Counted from the stretch's first letter, positions 1 to 8,962 are shown. The stretch: DNA of 12,500 nucleotides from Stramonita haemastoma (GCA_030674155.1 CM060327.1:27497481-27509980); one strand, 5' to 3'. Notes: generated by a model not told the origin, from the letters alone. Numbers and translations: made by a program.

Positions 1-600
1 AAGTTGAACTGAACGTGCTTCCATAGCTTCCCAGCTAGTGGCATAGATTGTTCTTTGGTTGCGAGACGTTCACCCTTTTTTATGCCTTCAACCTATAATT
101 ATTATGATATGATGATGTTATTCGTATTTTTTTCATTTATTTGATAACAGTAGTGCTTCATAAAAAATTTGGAATATGTCAGTGTGAAATGAAAATGAAT
201 GATGATTATTTATTTTAAACATTTTTCTTGTTGATTGAATAATCTGTTGGTTGAAGCAAAGTGGCCCAGTTACATCTTAACCAACTTCACCTGAAGTCTG
301 ATTGAAAGTGGATTTGATTGTTTGCTTAACTTGTCATTAATAAACCACACAATCAACATTTGAATTCAGTTGGGAAGTTGATTTTCGTTTCCATAGAAGC
401 AATTGTTTCATATAATGACAGAACCCGAAATGCTCTTGCTGTGACAAAAATGTCATTGCATTGAAATTGAAGAGCCTCCAAACAGGGAAAACGAGGCTCT
501 GTATTGACACTGCCAGCCGTCAAATGGAAATATAACTTTGACTACAGACTATACCTGTTGTGTAGTTGGTTATTAGCTTCGGGTCCGAGAGCGCTGTTAA
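1..600. other. AT-rich sequence, nothing recognised
   Basis: No frame of useful length, no family motif, no simple repeat array. AT-rich with short T- and A-runs. Confidence 0.6.
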
Positions 601-624
601 AAGTGGTTTACACCCCAAAATTGT

Positions 625-693
625 ATTGGTCTGTCTTTCTCACGTGACATGGGCCACACTGAAATTCTATTGGTTTCTTTGCTGTGTCACGTG
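625..693. promoter_or_regulatory. Duplicated CCAAT-box plus E-box module
   Basis: Two ATTGG motifs (inverted CCAAT boxes, 625-629 and 669-673) are each followed 16-19 bases later by CACGTG (641-646 and 688-693); both E-boxes sit in TCACGTGA contexts. CCAAT boxes bind NF-Y, and CACGTG is bound by USF/MITF/TFEB-type bHLH factors. The paired arrangement suggests a promoter or enhancer, but no adjacent gene is visible. Read on the minus strand the CCAAT boxes are in forward orientation. Function is inferred. Confidence 0.3.
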
Positions 694-856
694 ATGCCAG
701 CCATACAGTTTATTGCCCTACCTGGTGTACTTCGCATTACTTGACACTCTGGACTGATAAACATTTGGTCCTCAAAAGGTACCAAAATTGTTCTATTCCT
801 AAAAATTGTTAAAATTTTCTGCCACTCTCCCTTTTTTCAATACCTGAACTTTCCGC

Positions 857-945
857 ACCCAGAAAGTTAAATTCTCTGGCTTCCAAAAAGTTAAATTTTC
901 TGGCATGCTAAAAGTTAAACTTTTACCACTTAAAAAGTTAAATCC
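857..945. repeat. Degenerate 24-bp tandem array (AAAGTTAAA motif)
   Basis: AAAGTTAA recurs at 863, 887, 911 and 934, with steps of 24, 24 and 23. Between the first three copies the linker is TTCTCTGGC or TTTTCTGGC. The array is flanked by pyrimidine-rich sequence. No function is evident. Confidence 0.75.
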
Positions 946-1172
946 TCCACCCCCCTTCCCCTTAAATTTACTACCCCAAGAAGATAACCATAGCCCACAA
1001 TTTCTCTGGATTAGAACAGTATATTTTTAAATTCCACACTAGTACCTTTTTTTCTCCTCGTGAACTCTTCTCCTCCTTGTCATTGGCGATGCTGGCGATA
1101 AAAAGATTTCGGAGGTGAGGCTGACTGTACATACTGATGTTGTTCACCTGTCCACTGCAACATTCATTGCAC

Positions 1173-1271
1173 TTGGCTGGCTGGCTAGTTGGCTGGCTGG
1201 CTGCTTCCACCGTGACGACTTGTGCCGCTCCTGCTGCTGCTGCTGCTGCCGCCACTGCTGCCGCCACTGTC
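1173..1271. repeat. GGCT and CTG/CCG simple repeats
   Basis: A TGGC/GGCT tetranucleotide run (1173-1203) is followed by CTG and CCG triplets (1229-1271). Opposite-strand frames show Gln or Ala runs from these triplets; they have no other protein character. Confidence 0.85.
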
Positions 1272-1404
1272 TGTGTTTTGCAGTAGTTGGGATTATCATT
1301 GTTCTATCTTTTATCACGGATAATACACACACACACGGCCTACCACTTGTTACGTATGGAGTTTGTTGTTTTTTGTTGTTGTTGTTGTTCAGACTTGTTT
1401 GGAG

Positions 1405-1516
1405 TGTGTGTGTGTGTGTGTGTGTGTTGTGTGTGTGGTGTGTGTGTGGTGTGGTGTGGTGTTGTGGTGTGGTGTGGTGTGTGTGTGTTTACCTACTCGC
1501 GCGCGCGCGCGCACGC
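1405..1516. repeat. TG array grading into CG alternation
   Basis: A (TG)n tract with GTG interruptions (1405-1490) is followed after a short spacer by alternating CG/CA (1499-1516). Nearly every step is purine-pyrimidine alternation. Open frames encoding Cys-Val runs here are repeat translations. Confidence 0.95.
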
Positions 1517-1764
1517 GCTCATACATAATAAGCATCTATCAGCCTGGTTAAGTAACTATGGAGGGCAAGCTGTTACCCATGCAGCAGACACCCCCCCCCC
1601 CCCTCCACGTTGCTGGAATGGCCCACTGGAAGGGCAATCGCCAAAAGAATGGTTCCAGTGCCATCGCAGAAGCCGCCAGAACGTTGCCGTGATTATAGGC
1701 CTATGGCCCCGAACCGCCCTGGGGACTCCAACTGCCTGATTTTTTTCTCAGGGATGGTGTCTAA

Positions 1765-1935
1765 ACACGACACCTGTGTGCATGATGTTTTTCTTTTTAT
1801 TTTGCTGTCATCCGCTCCTACTGGCACACAATGGCCCGCTCTTCCAAAAGGTGGAGCGGGTTTTAATGTGTGTGCAAGATGTTCTGCGGGCGTTTGCACA
1901 AGGGGCTTCGGTTTATAGTCTCAGCGGAAAGAACA
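1765..1935 (-). mobile_element. SINE-A, headless copy
   Basis: The plus strand reads CTGTCATCCGCTCCTACTGG, then CACACAATGGCCCGCTCTTC, GCAAGATGTTCTGCGGGCGT, and TTCGGTTTATAGTCTC. This is the reverse complement of the SINE-A body at 10395-10560 with scattered mismatches. The tRNA head is missing; homology ends near 1935 and is followed by a (CA)n(CT)n array at 1954-2061. Open frames reading through it are not genes. Confidence 0.7.
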
Positions 1936-1953
1936 CAGAGAAGGACGCATGCA

Positions 1954-1976
1954 TACACACACACACACACACACAC

Positions 1977-2061
<85 letters not shown>
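1954..2061. repeat. Compound (CA)n(CT)n microsatellite
   Basis: CA units run 1954-2023 with one interruption (AACA at 1977-1980), switching to pure CT at 2024-2061. It follows the SINE-A copy ending at about 1935. Confidence 0.97.
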
Positions 2062-2063
<2 letters not shown>

Positions 2064-2199
2064 TCAACCCCCCCTCCTCCCACCTGTCTCTCATTTTCAT
2101 GAAAAGGAATACAGAACATTCTTCATTTATACAGCGATTCACAACTTCAGCCATTTTTTGTGCAGTGCCTTGTCTTTCACATGAAACTGTCAGCTGAGC

Positions 2200-2330
2200 T
2201 CCTGTATGGGATATTCATTCAGTAAACGTAAAAGAACCCCTGACAGCAAGAGAGCTGTCCCTGTAGAAAGAAAGGTCTTTTCATGTGGAAATTAACAGGC
2301 ATGCATGTAGACAGGAAAACAACAACAACA
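2200..2330 (+). mobile_element. SINE-B tail fragment
   Basis: ACGTAAAAGAACCCCTGACA, GCAAGAGAGCTGTCCCTGTA and, later, GCATGCATGTAGACAGGAAA with AACAACAACA resemble the 3' part of the element at 10725-11000 and the remembered family end. The fragment is diverged and 5' truncated. Just beyond it, GACTTCGGTTCATAGTTATC at 2336-2355 weakly echoes the SINE-A body, so a composite is possible. Confidence 0.4.
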
Positions 2331-2636
2331 CAGGGACTTCGGTTCATAGTTATCCGATGGATTTGCACAGACATGGAGTTGGTGCCAGTGTTCCCTCCCT
2401 GGGGAAACTCTCCCGAATAAATGCCTCGGCATAGACTAAAACCCCACGTCCTCAATCACCATAACATCATGAAATTCAACACTCAAACCACCACATCTCG
2501 CAGATGGAGCCAGAAGAAAAACGGTCACTTTCTACACAACTGTGGCTGAAGCTGCTGTAAACAATCTCTGTGCTGCCCTGGGCCAGCAGAGAAGAATTTT
2601 TTTAAAAATAACTTTTTGTAAATAAACCCTAAGGGG

Positions 2637-2940
2637 GCGGGATAGCTCAGTGGTCGGAGCACTCGCTTTCCCCAACAAGTCAAGTTAAGCAGCGTCGAGC
2701 GTGGTTACCAGTTGGATGGGGGACCGTTTGCGCGCCTTGGCTTCAGTACAGTCAGTCCCCCATGTCCATCCAGCTGTCAATGGGTACCTGGCCTCTTTAG
2801 GGTCAGGGAAGGTAAAGCAGCGAGGGAGAGGAGATGGGCGCTGCCCTCAATGTGCTGGCCCCTAGAGAAGCTGAGGTCTGATGTCTTGCTCCCCTACGAC
2901 CGCCTAGGTTATGGGACACCTTTACCTTACCTTAAATAAA
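2637..2940 (+). mobile_element. SINE with chimeric tRNA-like and 5S rRNA-like head
   Basis: It begins GGCGGGATAGCTCAGTGGTC, a good tRNA A box (TAGCTCAGTGG, 2643-2653). It is followed not by a tRNA B box but by 2677-2726, which closely tracks the 3' half of eukaryotic 5S rRNA including its internal promoter: AAGTTAAGCAGCGTCGAGC, then GTGGTTACCAGTTGGATGGG and GGACC. A unique body follows, and the 3' end is a short ACCTTTACCTTACCTTAAAT tail. Transcription would be by RNA polymerase III with reverse transcription by a partner LINE. It is not a tRNA or 5S gene: neither fold can be completed. SINEs with 5S-derived heads are known in animals; the family name is not assigned here. Confidence 0.75.
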
Positions 2941-3302
2941 CCCTTCTTACCAAATTAGATTATGTCTGAAAATCCCGACATGATGAATTTAAGGAAAAAT
3001 GATGCTCAACTTGACGTTAATGGACATGACACAGTGGATATTATGATAACCAGGTGGACTTTGATTCAAGGTGTCCGTCACGGATGTGCTCTGGACCAGC
3101 CGTTTACAACAGAAAACATGGAGGAAGGTCATTTGAAAAACCAAACGTTTAACTGAAACAAACCCACAGCACAATCTGCCTTGCAAATAACAACAAGAAG
3201 AAAAAGAAATCTTTGACAAAAAGATACAAGAAGACTGTCTTCAAGACTATCATCTGTTGACAAGTAAGCGTTTGTATTTGTGCGCACAAAATTTCTCTTG
3301 TC

Positions 3303-3345
3303 CACACACACACACACACACACACACACACCACGCGCTCACACA

Positions 3346-3391
<46 letters not shown>
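3303..3391. repeat. (CA)n microsatellite with one GC interruption
   Basis: Two CA tracts are separated by CCACGCGCTC at 3331-3340. The array lies 45 bases before a SINE-B fragment. Confidence 0.97.
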
Positions 3392-3392
<1 letters not shown>

Positions 3393-3435
3393 CGCATAGT
3401 GTACACCACGCACATGCATTCACACGTCCTTTAGA

Positions 3436-3470
3436 GAGAGAAGGTCTGGGTGCTAGCCTTTTGGATGAAG
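3436..3470 (+). repeat. SINE-B internal fragment next to a CA array
   Basis: GAGAAGGTCTGGGTGCTAGC followed by CTTTTGGATGA is nearly identical to the segment at 4090-4126 and resembles the start of the SINE-B body near 10725-10757. It lies shortly after the (CA)n array and continues into an AAG-rich run. Confidence 0.45.
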
Positions 3471-3573
3471 AAGAAGAAAAAAATTGGTGAGGAATAAATG
3501 AATGAACATTTATTTTTTTTTTTAATATTTATTTTACTCTTTTATATCGAGGATAATGGGATAAGCACTCTTG

Positions 3574-3800
3574 TGCTTTTTTTTACATCCAGTCCCCGTG
3601 TGTATGCAGTTTTGTAAATGTCATCTGTTCCCACCGACACACGATGGCCTACTCCTACGAAAAGCGGAACAGGACTTAACGTTGCACAAGATGTTCTGCG
3701 TGCGTTCACACACGGGACCTCAGTTTATAGTCTCATTCGAAGGACTTTGGGGGAGAGTGGAGTCAGCACGGATGTTCACTCCAGGAAAACACAGAGGACG
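3574..3800 (-). mobile_element. SINE-A, near-complete body lacking its head
   Basis: This copy has the longest match to 10292-10592 in reverse complement. It starts at the poly-T (3' A tail of the element), includes GTCATCTGTTCCCACCGACA, ACACGATGGCCTACTCCTAC and GTTTATAGTCTCATTCGAAG, and continues through a diverged segment ending CACTCCAGGAAAACACAGAG. Where the tRNA head should follow, a (TG)n array begins at 3800. Confidence 0.72.
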
Positions 3801-3823
3801 TGTGTGTGTGCGTGTGTGTGTGT

Positions 3824-3866
<43 letters not shown>

Positions 3867-3878
3867 TGTGTGTGTGTG
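3800..3878. repeat. (TG)n microsatellite
   Basis: TG units with GTGG interruptions start exactly where SINE-A homology ends, in the place expected for the tRNA-like head. Confidence 0.97.
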
Positions 3879-3990
3879 AAGTTCAAGAGAAGTTTATTGA
3901 TCTGGTAATATTTTCGAAAAGGAGCAGCTTTTCTAAAACACTTACATTTTTATGTAAAATATAGAACTGCGGAAGGCAAAATCGTATTAT

Positions 3991-4130
<140 letters not shown>

Positions 4131-4331
4131 TTCTTCTGAAATAGAGACCCAGCTTTCATACTACACAAAAAGAGCTCTAAGAAAAAATATACACACGGGG
4201 GAGGGGAGTAATTGGGGTGGACAGTGAGGGGGCAGTGAAGAAATGATGAAATGAAAGGCTTCTCCGTGAGCTTCTTGAGCTATTTGGGTATATTCATCTT
4301 AGAAATGATACAATATGTATGCATGTTGTAC

Positions 4332-4574
4332 CGCTGGTTTCAGGCTTGTTGATACCAAAGGTGAGTCCAAATGGACAACTTTTGTTTATTATTTGATATA
4401 TGATATATAGATATCAAACTGGTTTCTGCTTGTTGATACAAGGTGAGTCCAAATGGACAACTTTTGTTTATAATTGATATATGATATATAGATTCAACTG
4501 TTTCGCTGTGATACCAAGTGAGTCCAAATGGACAACTTTTGTTTATAATTTGATATATGATATATAGATATACT
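4332..4574. repeat. Minisatellite, three units of about 80 bp
   Basis: Three units share TGATACCAAAGGTGAGTCC, then AAATGGACAACTTTTGTTTA, then TTGATATATGATATATAG. The GTGAGTCC landmark recurs at 4361, 4443 and 4518 (steps of 82 and 75). Each unit carries the inverted repeat GTCCAAATGGAC (five-base arms) and an AT-rich near-palindrome, so single strands could form two hairpins per unit. Confidence 0.88.
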
Positions 4575-4575
4575 T

Positions 4576-4706
4576 AGTCATCTGTTCCCACAGGCACATA
4601 GTGGCCTACTCTTCTGAAAAGTGGAACAGGTTTTAACCTGTGCAGGGATGTTCTGTGTGCATTCGCACATGGGGCCTTGGTTTGCAATCTCATTTGAAGG
4701 ACTTTA
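4576..4706 (-). mobile_element. SINE-A, truncated body
   Basis: Plus strand GTCATCTGTTCCCACAGGCA, ATAGTGGCCTACTCTTCTGA, GGATGTTCTGTGTGCATTCG and TCTCATTTGAAGGACTTT match the other SINE-A bodies in reverse complement. Homology stops near 4706. The element's 3' edge abuts the end of the minisatellite at 4332-4574 with no evident gap, so the minisatellite may derive from, or have interrupted, the element's 3' part. Confidence 0.7.
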
Positions 4707-4709
4707 AAT

Positions 4710-6000
4710 CATCAAGTTAAGTAATATATCATAGAATCAGTTGGAGCTTTGTTACAATGGAATGGTTTGATGCTAGAGTTTGCAGGGTCAGTATTTCCAA
4801 TAGTAATCACGTGTAGATTAAGACAAGACCTTTAATCCTAGTCTGTTTAGAAAGGGTTTTTTTAAGATTATCTGTTGATTCTTCTTGTAACTTACCAATT
4901 TCAATTTGTTTCAAGCTTTAATTGACTGAGAGATAGCCCTTCCAAATAGGCAGAATGCCCTCAGTAAAGAGACTGATAAATGCAACAAAGCAATCTACCT
5001 GATGAGTTGCATGCAGTCAAGTAAAACAGCTCATCCCAAATTTTGTAAAAATCTAAACATCATACAGTTGACAAATCTTTAATTTCAAAGCACAAAAAAT
5101 AGCTAATGAAGTGATACAGTTATCAAAAGAAGTAAAATAAGACTTTGAAATGATACAGTTATCTAAAGAAGTAAATATGACTTTGAAGTGAAACAATTAT
5201 CAAAAAAAAAGAAAAGAAAATAAAGACTTGCTGATTACACAAACCATCAGAAGTTAATGGCTATGCACAGGTTTTCTGCAATGGACAAGGACTATTCAGT
5301 TGTTACATTAAGGCGAGTGGCTGTCAGTTCTTTGTGTAAGCAAATATCATGTTTTACTTTGGAAATTGGAAAATTTGGTTCCACTACATGATATACACTC
5401 TAGAAAAGAATTCATGCATTTTTCTTTTTTAGTGCCAGGTATTAGACATACTATTTAAAATGTAAACTATACTCGTGTTAAGGAAGGAGGGGGCTGTATC
5501 ACTGTTTTCTGAGTGTACCCTCCACACGTCCACGTCTGCTGATGTTGAAATTGTCAAATTCAGTTTACTCCAGTGAGTGGGTTCTTGAAATAAATTCCTG
5601 AAAGTCTCCAGCACATGAAACCTGGCAGAACCCATCGTTTTCCATGTGGTAGGGGCGCATGCTGAGCATGTCATTCTTGTCACAGATTTGTCACAGTTGA
5701 TCTGTACTTTTGTGTGTGCGTTTTTTGCATAGTAATCAGTACTGGTAAGGCAGCCCTGTGTCATCCATACCATAAACCATAACAGGCCTATTCTTCTATC
5801 AAAGCTGGGTGAGATTTTTCCCCGTTGAGTTTGCATAAGACTTTGGTCTAATAATTTTGTTTTTTGTTGTCGTTTTGTTGCTTTTGCATATATGTGACTG
5901 TTTTTCCCCACAATTAAGGTAGTCGCATTCCGGTTATGGGGAGGTATATAATACCACCCAAAGGACTTCAGTAGAAATTGTTACATATTGGTATCTACGT
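4710..6000. other. AT-rich stretch without a recognisable gene
   Basis: Apart from the 38-39-bp repeat, no family motif is seen. The longest frame is 160 codons on the minus strand (5911-5429, beginning MGKNSHIYAK and ending SNTWH). It shows no domain, no signal peptide and no clear compositional bias, and nothing suggests splice junctions. I treat it as probably chance, although it is the longest frame here that is not made of simple repeats. Confidence 0.5.
5107..5205. repeat. Degenerate 38-39-bp tandem repeat, about 2.5 units
   Basis: GATACAGTTATC followed by AAAAGAAGTAAA and GACTTTGAA recurs at 5113 and 5152, and in weaker form (GAAACAATTATC) at 5190. The array ends in an A-rich run. Confidence 0.75.
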
Positions 6001-6008
6001 CCTCTGTG

Positions 6009-6047
6009 TGTGTGTGTGTGGGGGTGGTGGTGGTGGGGGGGGGGGGC
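6009..6047. repeat. TG repeat running into a G-rich run
   Basis: TGTG units are followed by GGTGG units and a run of about ten Gs ending near 6047. The frame giving a glycine run here is an artefact. Confidence 0.9.
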
Positions 6048-6142
6048 GTTTCCCCTCCAAAAGACAGCTTAGAAGAGATTTCTATTTGCTCTTTCACTTA
6101 TTGTGTGATCATGTTTGCTGCTCTAAGCTATTCTGCTGGTGT

Positions 6143-6309
6143 ATGAGAGAGACAGGGAGAGAGAGAGGAGAGAGGGGGGGGGGGGGTGAAAGTAAGGGAG
6201 AGAGAGGTGAAGATAGAGAGAAGAAACAAAGGGTAGAGAGAGGGAGAGGGAGGGGGAAAGATAGCCAGAGGAAGAAGAAGAGAGAGAGAGAGGAGAGAGG
6301 AGAGGAGAG

Positions 6310-6340
<31 letters not shown>

Positions 6341-6567
6341 CAGGGAGAGAAGGAGAGGAGGGGGGAGGGAGAGATCTGAACATGTACAGTTCTCTCTCTC
6401 TACCCTTCCCTCTCTCTCCTCCCTCCTCTCTTACTTTCTTCACCTCTCTCCTCTCTCTCCCTCTCTCTCCTCTCATTTAATCTCCCCCTCCATCCTTCCT
6501 CTCTTCCACCATCCCTTCTCCTCTCTCTCTCTCCAGGGGGGGGGGGGGGGAAGAGAGGGATAGAGCA

Positions 6568-6620
<53 letters not shown>
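6143..6620. repeat. Strand-switching purine/pyrimidine low-complexity block
   Basis: 6143-6376 is almost all purine (GA, GGA, GAAA with G-runs). After a short mixed spacer (6377-6389), 6390-6535 is almost all pyrimidine (CT, CCT). From 6536 it returns to purine (G-run, GA), then a (GACA)n array runs 6583-6620. The purine and pyrimidine arms are imperfect inverted repeats and could fold together. The Arg/Glu and Ser/Leu repeat frames across it are not proteins. Confidence 0.93.
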
Positions 6621-6644
6621 GAGTTAAGTAAAACACAGTGACAA

Positions 6645-8450
6645 TGACAAAACTGAAATGGATACCTTTATTGTTCAAAGTATATCACACAAAAAACATA
6701 ACTGCTGCTGCTGCTGCTGTTTGAATAGTGTGACACAAAAGGCAAACTGATAATTGAAGATGGTGCAAAAATGACAACAAGATCATGGTCTAAGGATCAC
6801 TTCTTCCAATACAGCTGTAAAACATTTCAAGCAGCCTCTATACAAAATTTAGGTAACTTGTTTGCATGGTAACACAAAATAATTTTCAGGCAAAATTAAA
6901 AAAAAACTGGACGTTCTTTAAACATATCTTGGTCCCTTGCGTGGAACATGTAACAATGCATAGAAAAATAGTGAATAACCAATCACAGATTTTGTTACAA
7001 AAACCATCCCCACTTTACAAAATGGTTGCCTTTTTTTTTCTCTAATAAAGCCAAATTTTATTGTTCATAACAAGTCATAAAATTTTTTTCTTCAACATGT
7101 TCAACAAAGCAACGTATACTCTATATGTACGGTCAACATATTGCATGACGCGAGATTATCGATGGAAAGCGCTCTGGTGAGAGCAGAAACATTTTTGGTC
7201 CCAGAATGATGGAAAGATGTTTTGTTTTTTCAAAAATAAATCTACAAATGAATAACAGGAGCAAGACAAAAACCACAGCTAGGAAGCAAGGACACCATCC
7301 AATAAACCCTCTAAAAAAATGTTCATCATCCATGTTCAATGGCCTGCGTGTCAATGTAGCTGCACAGGTGTGTGCTAGCTGTATGTCTGATCAGAAAAAA
7401 TAAAATCCTATTTAGAAATACAAATCATAACATCTATGAAAAGTGGCGTAAGAATAGGTACAGGTTATGAAACACAATAGCACCACTACAATCAGTCTGG
7501 CTTGTTTACAACTGAATAAAAAGTATACACTTTTTAGTTCTACAACGGAAGATTCTATCTCTTGTACAACTATAGACATCCTGACCCAGATGAATGTGTT
7601 TGTTGCAATAGTTAATCCCCTAAACAGATCATGGTGCTATAAGACCTGACACTCTAAAAAAAAGTAATCTTAAACATAACGCTGACCACACCCATGTCAA
7701 AATTTGAACACTGCAGAACATACAAAAACTCCACTTTCATAGCTAACATTGCAATCTATACAAAGAAAAACAACCCCCCACCAACCCTTCCTTTCTTTTA
7801 GTTCCATATTGAAAGGTCAATAGGAGTGGAAATGATGATGATTATGACACAATGTGCCCCACCTCAGACTCCACACCTGGTGGCAGCATGGACAGAAGCA
7901 CTGCCGACTGACAAGCGCCGATGTCCACACCTTCCTTATCTACCCCCTGTGCACTAGATGATACTGTCCAGAGGCCATCAACAGAGCAGAGGAAAACACC
8001 AAAAGCATGTTTAGTTATAGCTCAAGTATCTAATTCATACCATCCACCAATATCTAAAGCAAAGGCAGTTTCTTCAAGCTTGATACTTTTTTTTTCAACA
8101 TGATTTTACAAATAGAGTTCTGCCACACCCTTTTAGTTTGGGGTGGGTGGGTGACGGGGAGTGGGGAAGAAGGAACAGTTTAGGGGGGAGGGGGGGGGAA
8201 TGGGACCCAGAGACGTTTGGTTATACACTTAATGAGCATATAATTGTTCACCAAAATAACAGCAGCCAGGAACTTACAAACTGCTTAGTTAATGCAAAAA
8301 AAAAGGAAGGAAAGACAAAAAAAACAAAGACAGGGGGAAAGTGGAGTCCTGCTTTCTACACCACTGGTCCAGACAGTGTGGACACTGCTGCAGCAGCCTC
8401 TGCCAGCTGGAGGGGGGGGGCAGGCCGGGGTGACCAGGTGACCGCCGTGA
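6645..8450 (-). other. Probable long 3' UTR of the calponin-family gene
   Basis: No gene is recognisable here on either strand. The stretch begins directly after the TGA stop. Unlike the rest of the window it almost lacks dinucleotide arrays, apart from short homopolymers and a CTG run at 6701-6719. On the minus strand AATAAA occurs at 7062-7057 and again at 6672-6667, after which purine/pyrimidine simple sequence starts. This fits a long terminal exon cleaved near 6645-6660, or a shorter UTR using the upstream signal. It is inference only; RNA reads would decide. Short open frames at 7133-7354 and 7206-7403 overlap each other on opposite strands and look like chance. Confidence 0.4.
6667..6672 (-). 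promoter_or_regulatory. Candidate polyadenylation signal AATAAA
   Basis: A canonical AATAAA is read on the minus strand (plus strand TTTATT) at the boundary between non-repetitive sequence and simple repeats. It would serve the calponin-family transcript. A second copy lies upstream at 7062-7057. AATAAA is common by chance in AT-rich DNA, so this is weak without transcript ends. Confidence 0.35.
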
Positions 8451-8636
8451 TCAATCCACGATGTGACGACTCTTGCCGAAGCTCTGCCCTGACTGGTTGG
8501 CGCCCTTGTTGGAGCCCATCTGCAGGCCGATGATGCTCTTGCCCTCGGCCAGCTGCTCCTCCGTGAAGTTTCGCTTGTTGGCCTCCGCCTCCTTGGGACC
8601 CAGCCCCTTCACTGGGCACCCGGGGATGGTGTGGCA
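8451..8636 (-). CDS. Calponin-family last coding exon: linker and calponin-like repeat
   Basis: This exon encodes 61 residues plus a TGA stop (8453-8451). The acceptor GCCTGTTGCAG ends at 8637 and the exon begins in phase 0 with Cys-His (CHTIPGCPVKG), then LGPKEAEANKRNFTEEQL, then the calponin-like repeat IIGLQMGSNKGANQSGQSFG, and ends KSRHIVD. The single actin-binding repeat and the short C-terminus are transgelin-like; true calponins carry several repeats and are longer. The linker Cys-x5-Cys (CHTIPGC) is not something I recall from family members, where this place is often a short Gly/Phe-Gly-Pro stretch, so a slightly different acceptor is possible. The open frame extends upstream into 8741, but that segment is intronic and lacks family similarity. 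Confidence 0.88.
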   Translation of the reverse strand, partial: CHTIPGCPVKGLGPKEAEANKRNFTEEQLAEGKSIIGLQMGSNKGANQSGQSFGKSRHIVD

Positions 8637-8935
8637 CTGCAACAGGCACCACAGGCATTCACTGTACTGGGCCATCAGGGCAAGTAGGTAACACAGCATG
8701 CATATCCAACATCGTGTAGTCAAGAACGCTATATTTAGCATGCCCCTTCCTTTTGCCTAGTCGATAGTGTGGTCAGTTCCTGCTATAATTAGCACCAGCT
8801 GGCCCTTGCTGGACTGGGATGGGATGGATTAATTAATTAGCAGCTGAGAGGAGCTGAAAGTGGGGGAAACCGACAGCTGTGGTAAAGGCCTGCCTAAATA
8901 GTGACCATTGCAGACGGCTGCTGTCACCTTCTCTA

Positions 8936-8962
8936 TTGTATTGTCTTGTCTTGTCTTGTCTT
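8936..8962. repeat. Short TTGTC pentanucleotide repeat
   Basis: ATTGTATTGTCTTGTCTTGT and onward, about five units. A similar pentanucleotide run in the opposite orientation (ACAAT units) lies at 11055-11096 in the other intron. Confidence 0.85.

Noticed and set aside
971..1918. Several overlapping open frames rich in Ala, Gln, Cys-Val or Ser
   Set aside because: They are translations of CTG, GGCT and TG simple repeats on both strands and differ completely by frame.
2677..2726. A 5S rRNA gene
   Set aside because: Only about 50 bases match the internal promoter half; the 5' half and the closing stem are absent and it lies inside a SINE.
3563..3584. Hairpin AAGCAC-TCTT-GTGCTT followed by a T-run, like a bacterial terminator
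   Set aside because: The window is eukaryotic, the T-run is the reverse complement of the SINE A-tail, and the stem is only six bases.
4332..4574. CRISPR-like array
   Set aside because: Whole ~80-bp units repeat head to tail with no unique spacers, in an animal genome context; it is a minisatellite.
5978..6678. Arg/Glu-rich and Ser/Leu-rich frames of 90-130 codons
   Set aside because: They come from the GA/CT low-complexity block and show no other protein features.
8637..8741. Upstream extension of the last exon (the open frame starting at 8741)
   Set aside because: The residues do not resemble the family and a good acceptor lies at 8637; the middle exon already supplies the preceding residues.
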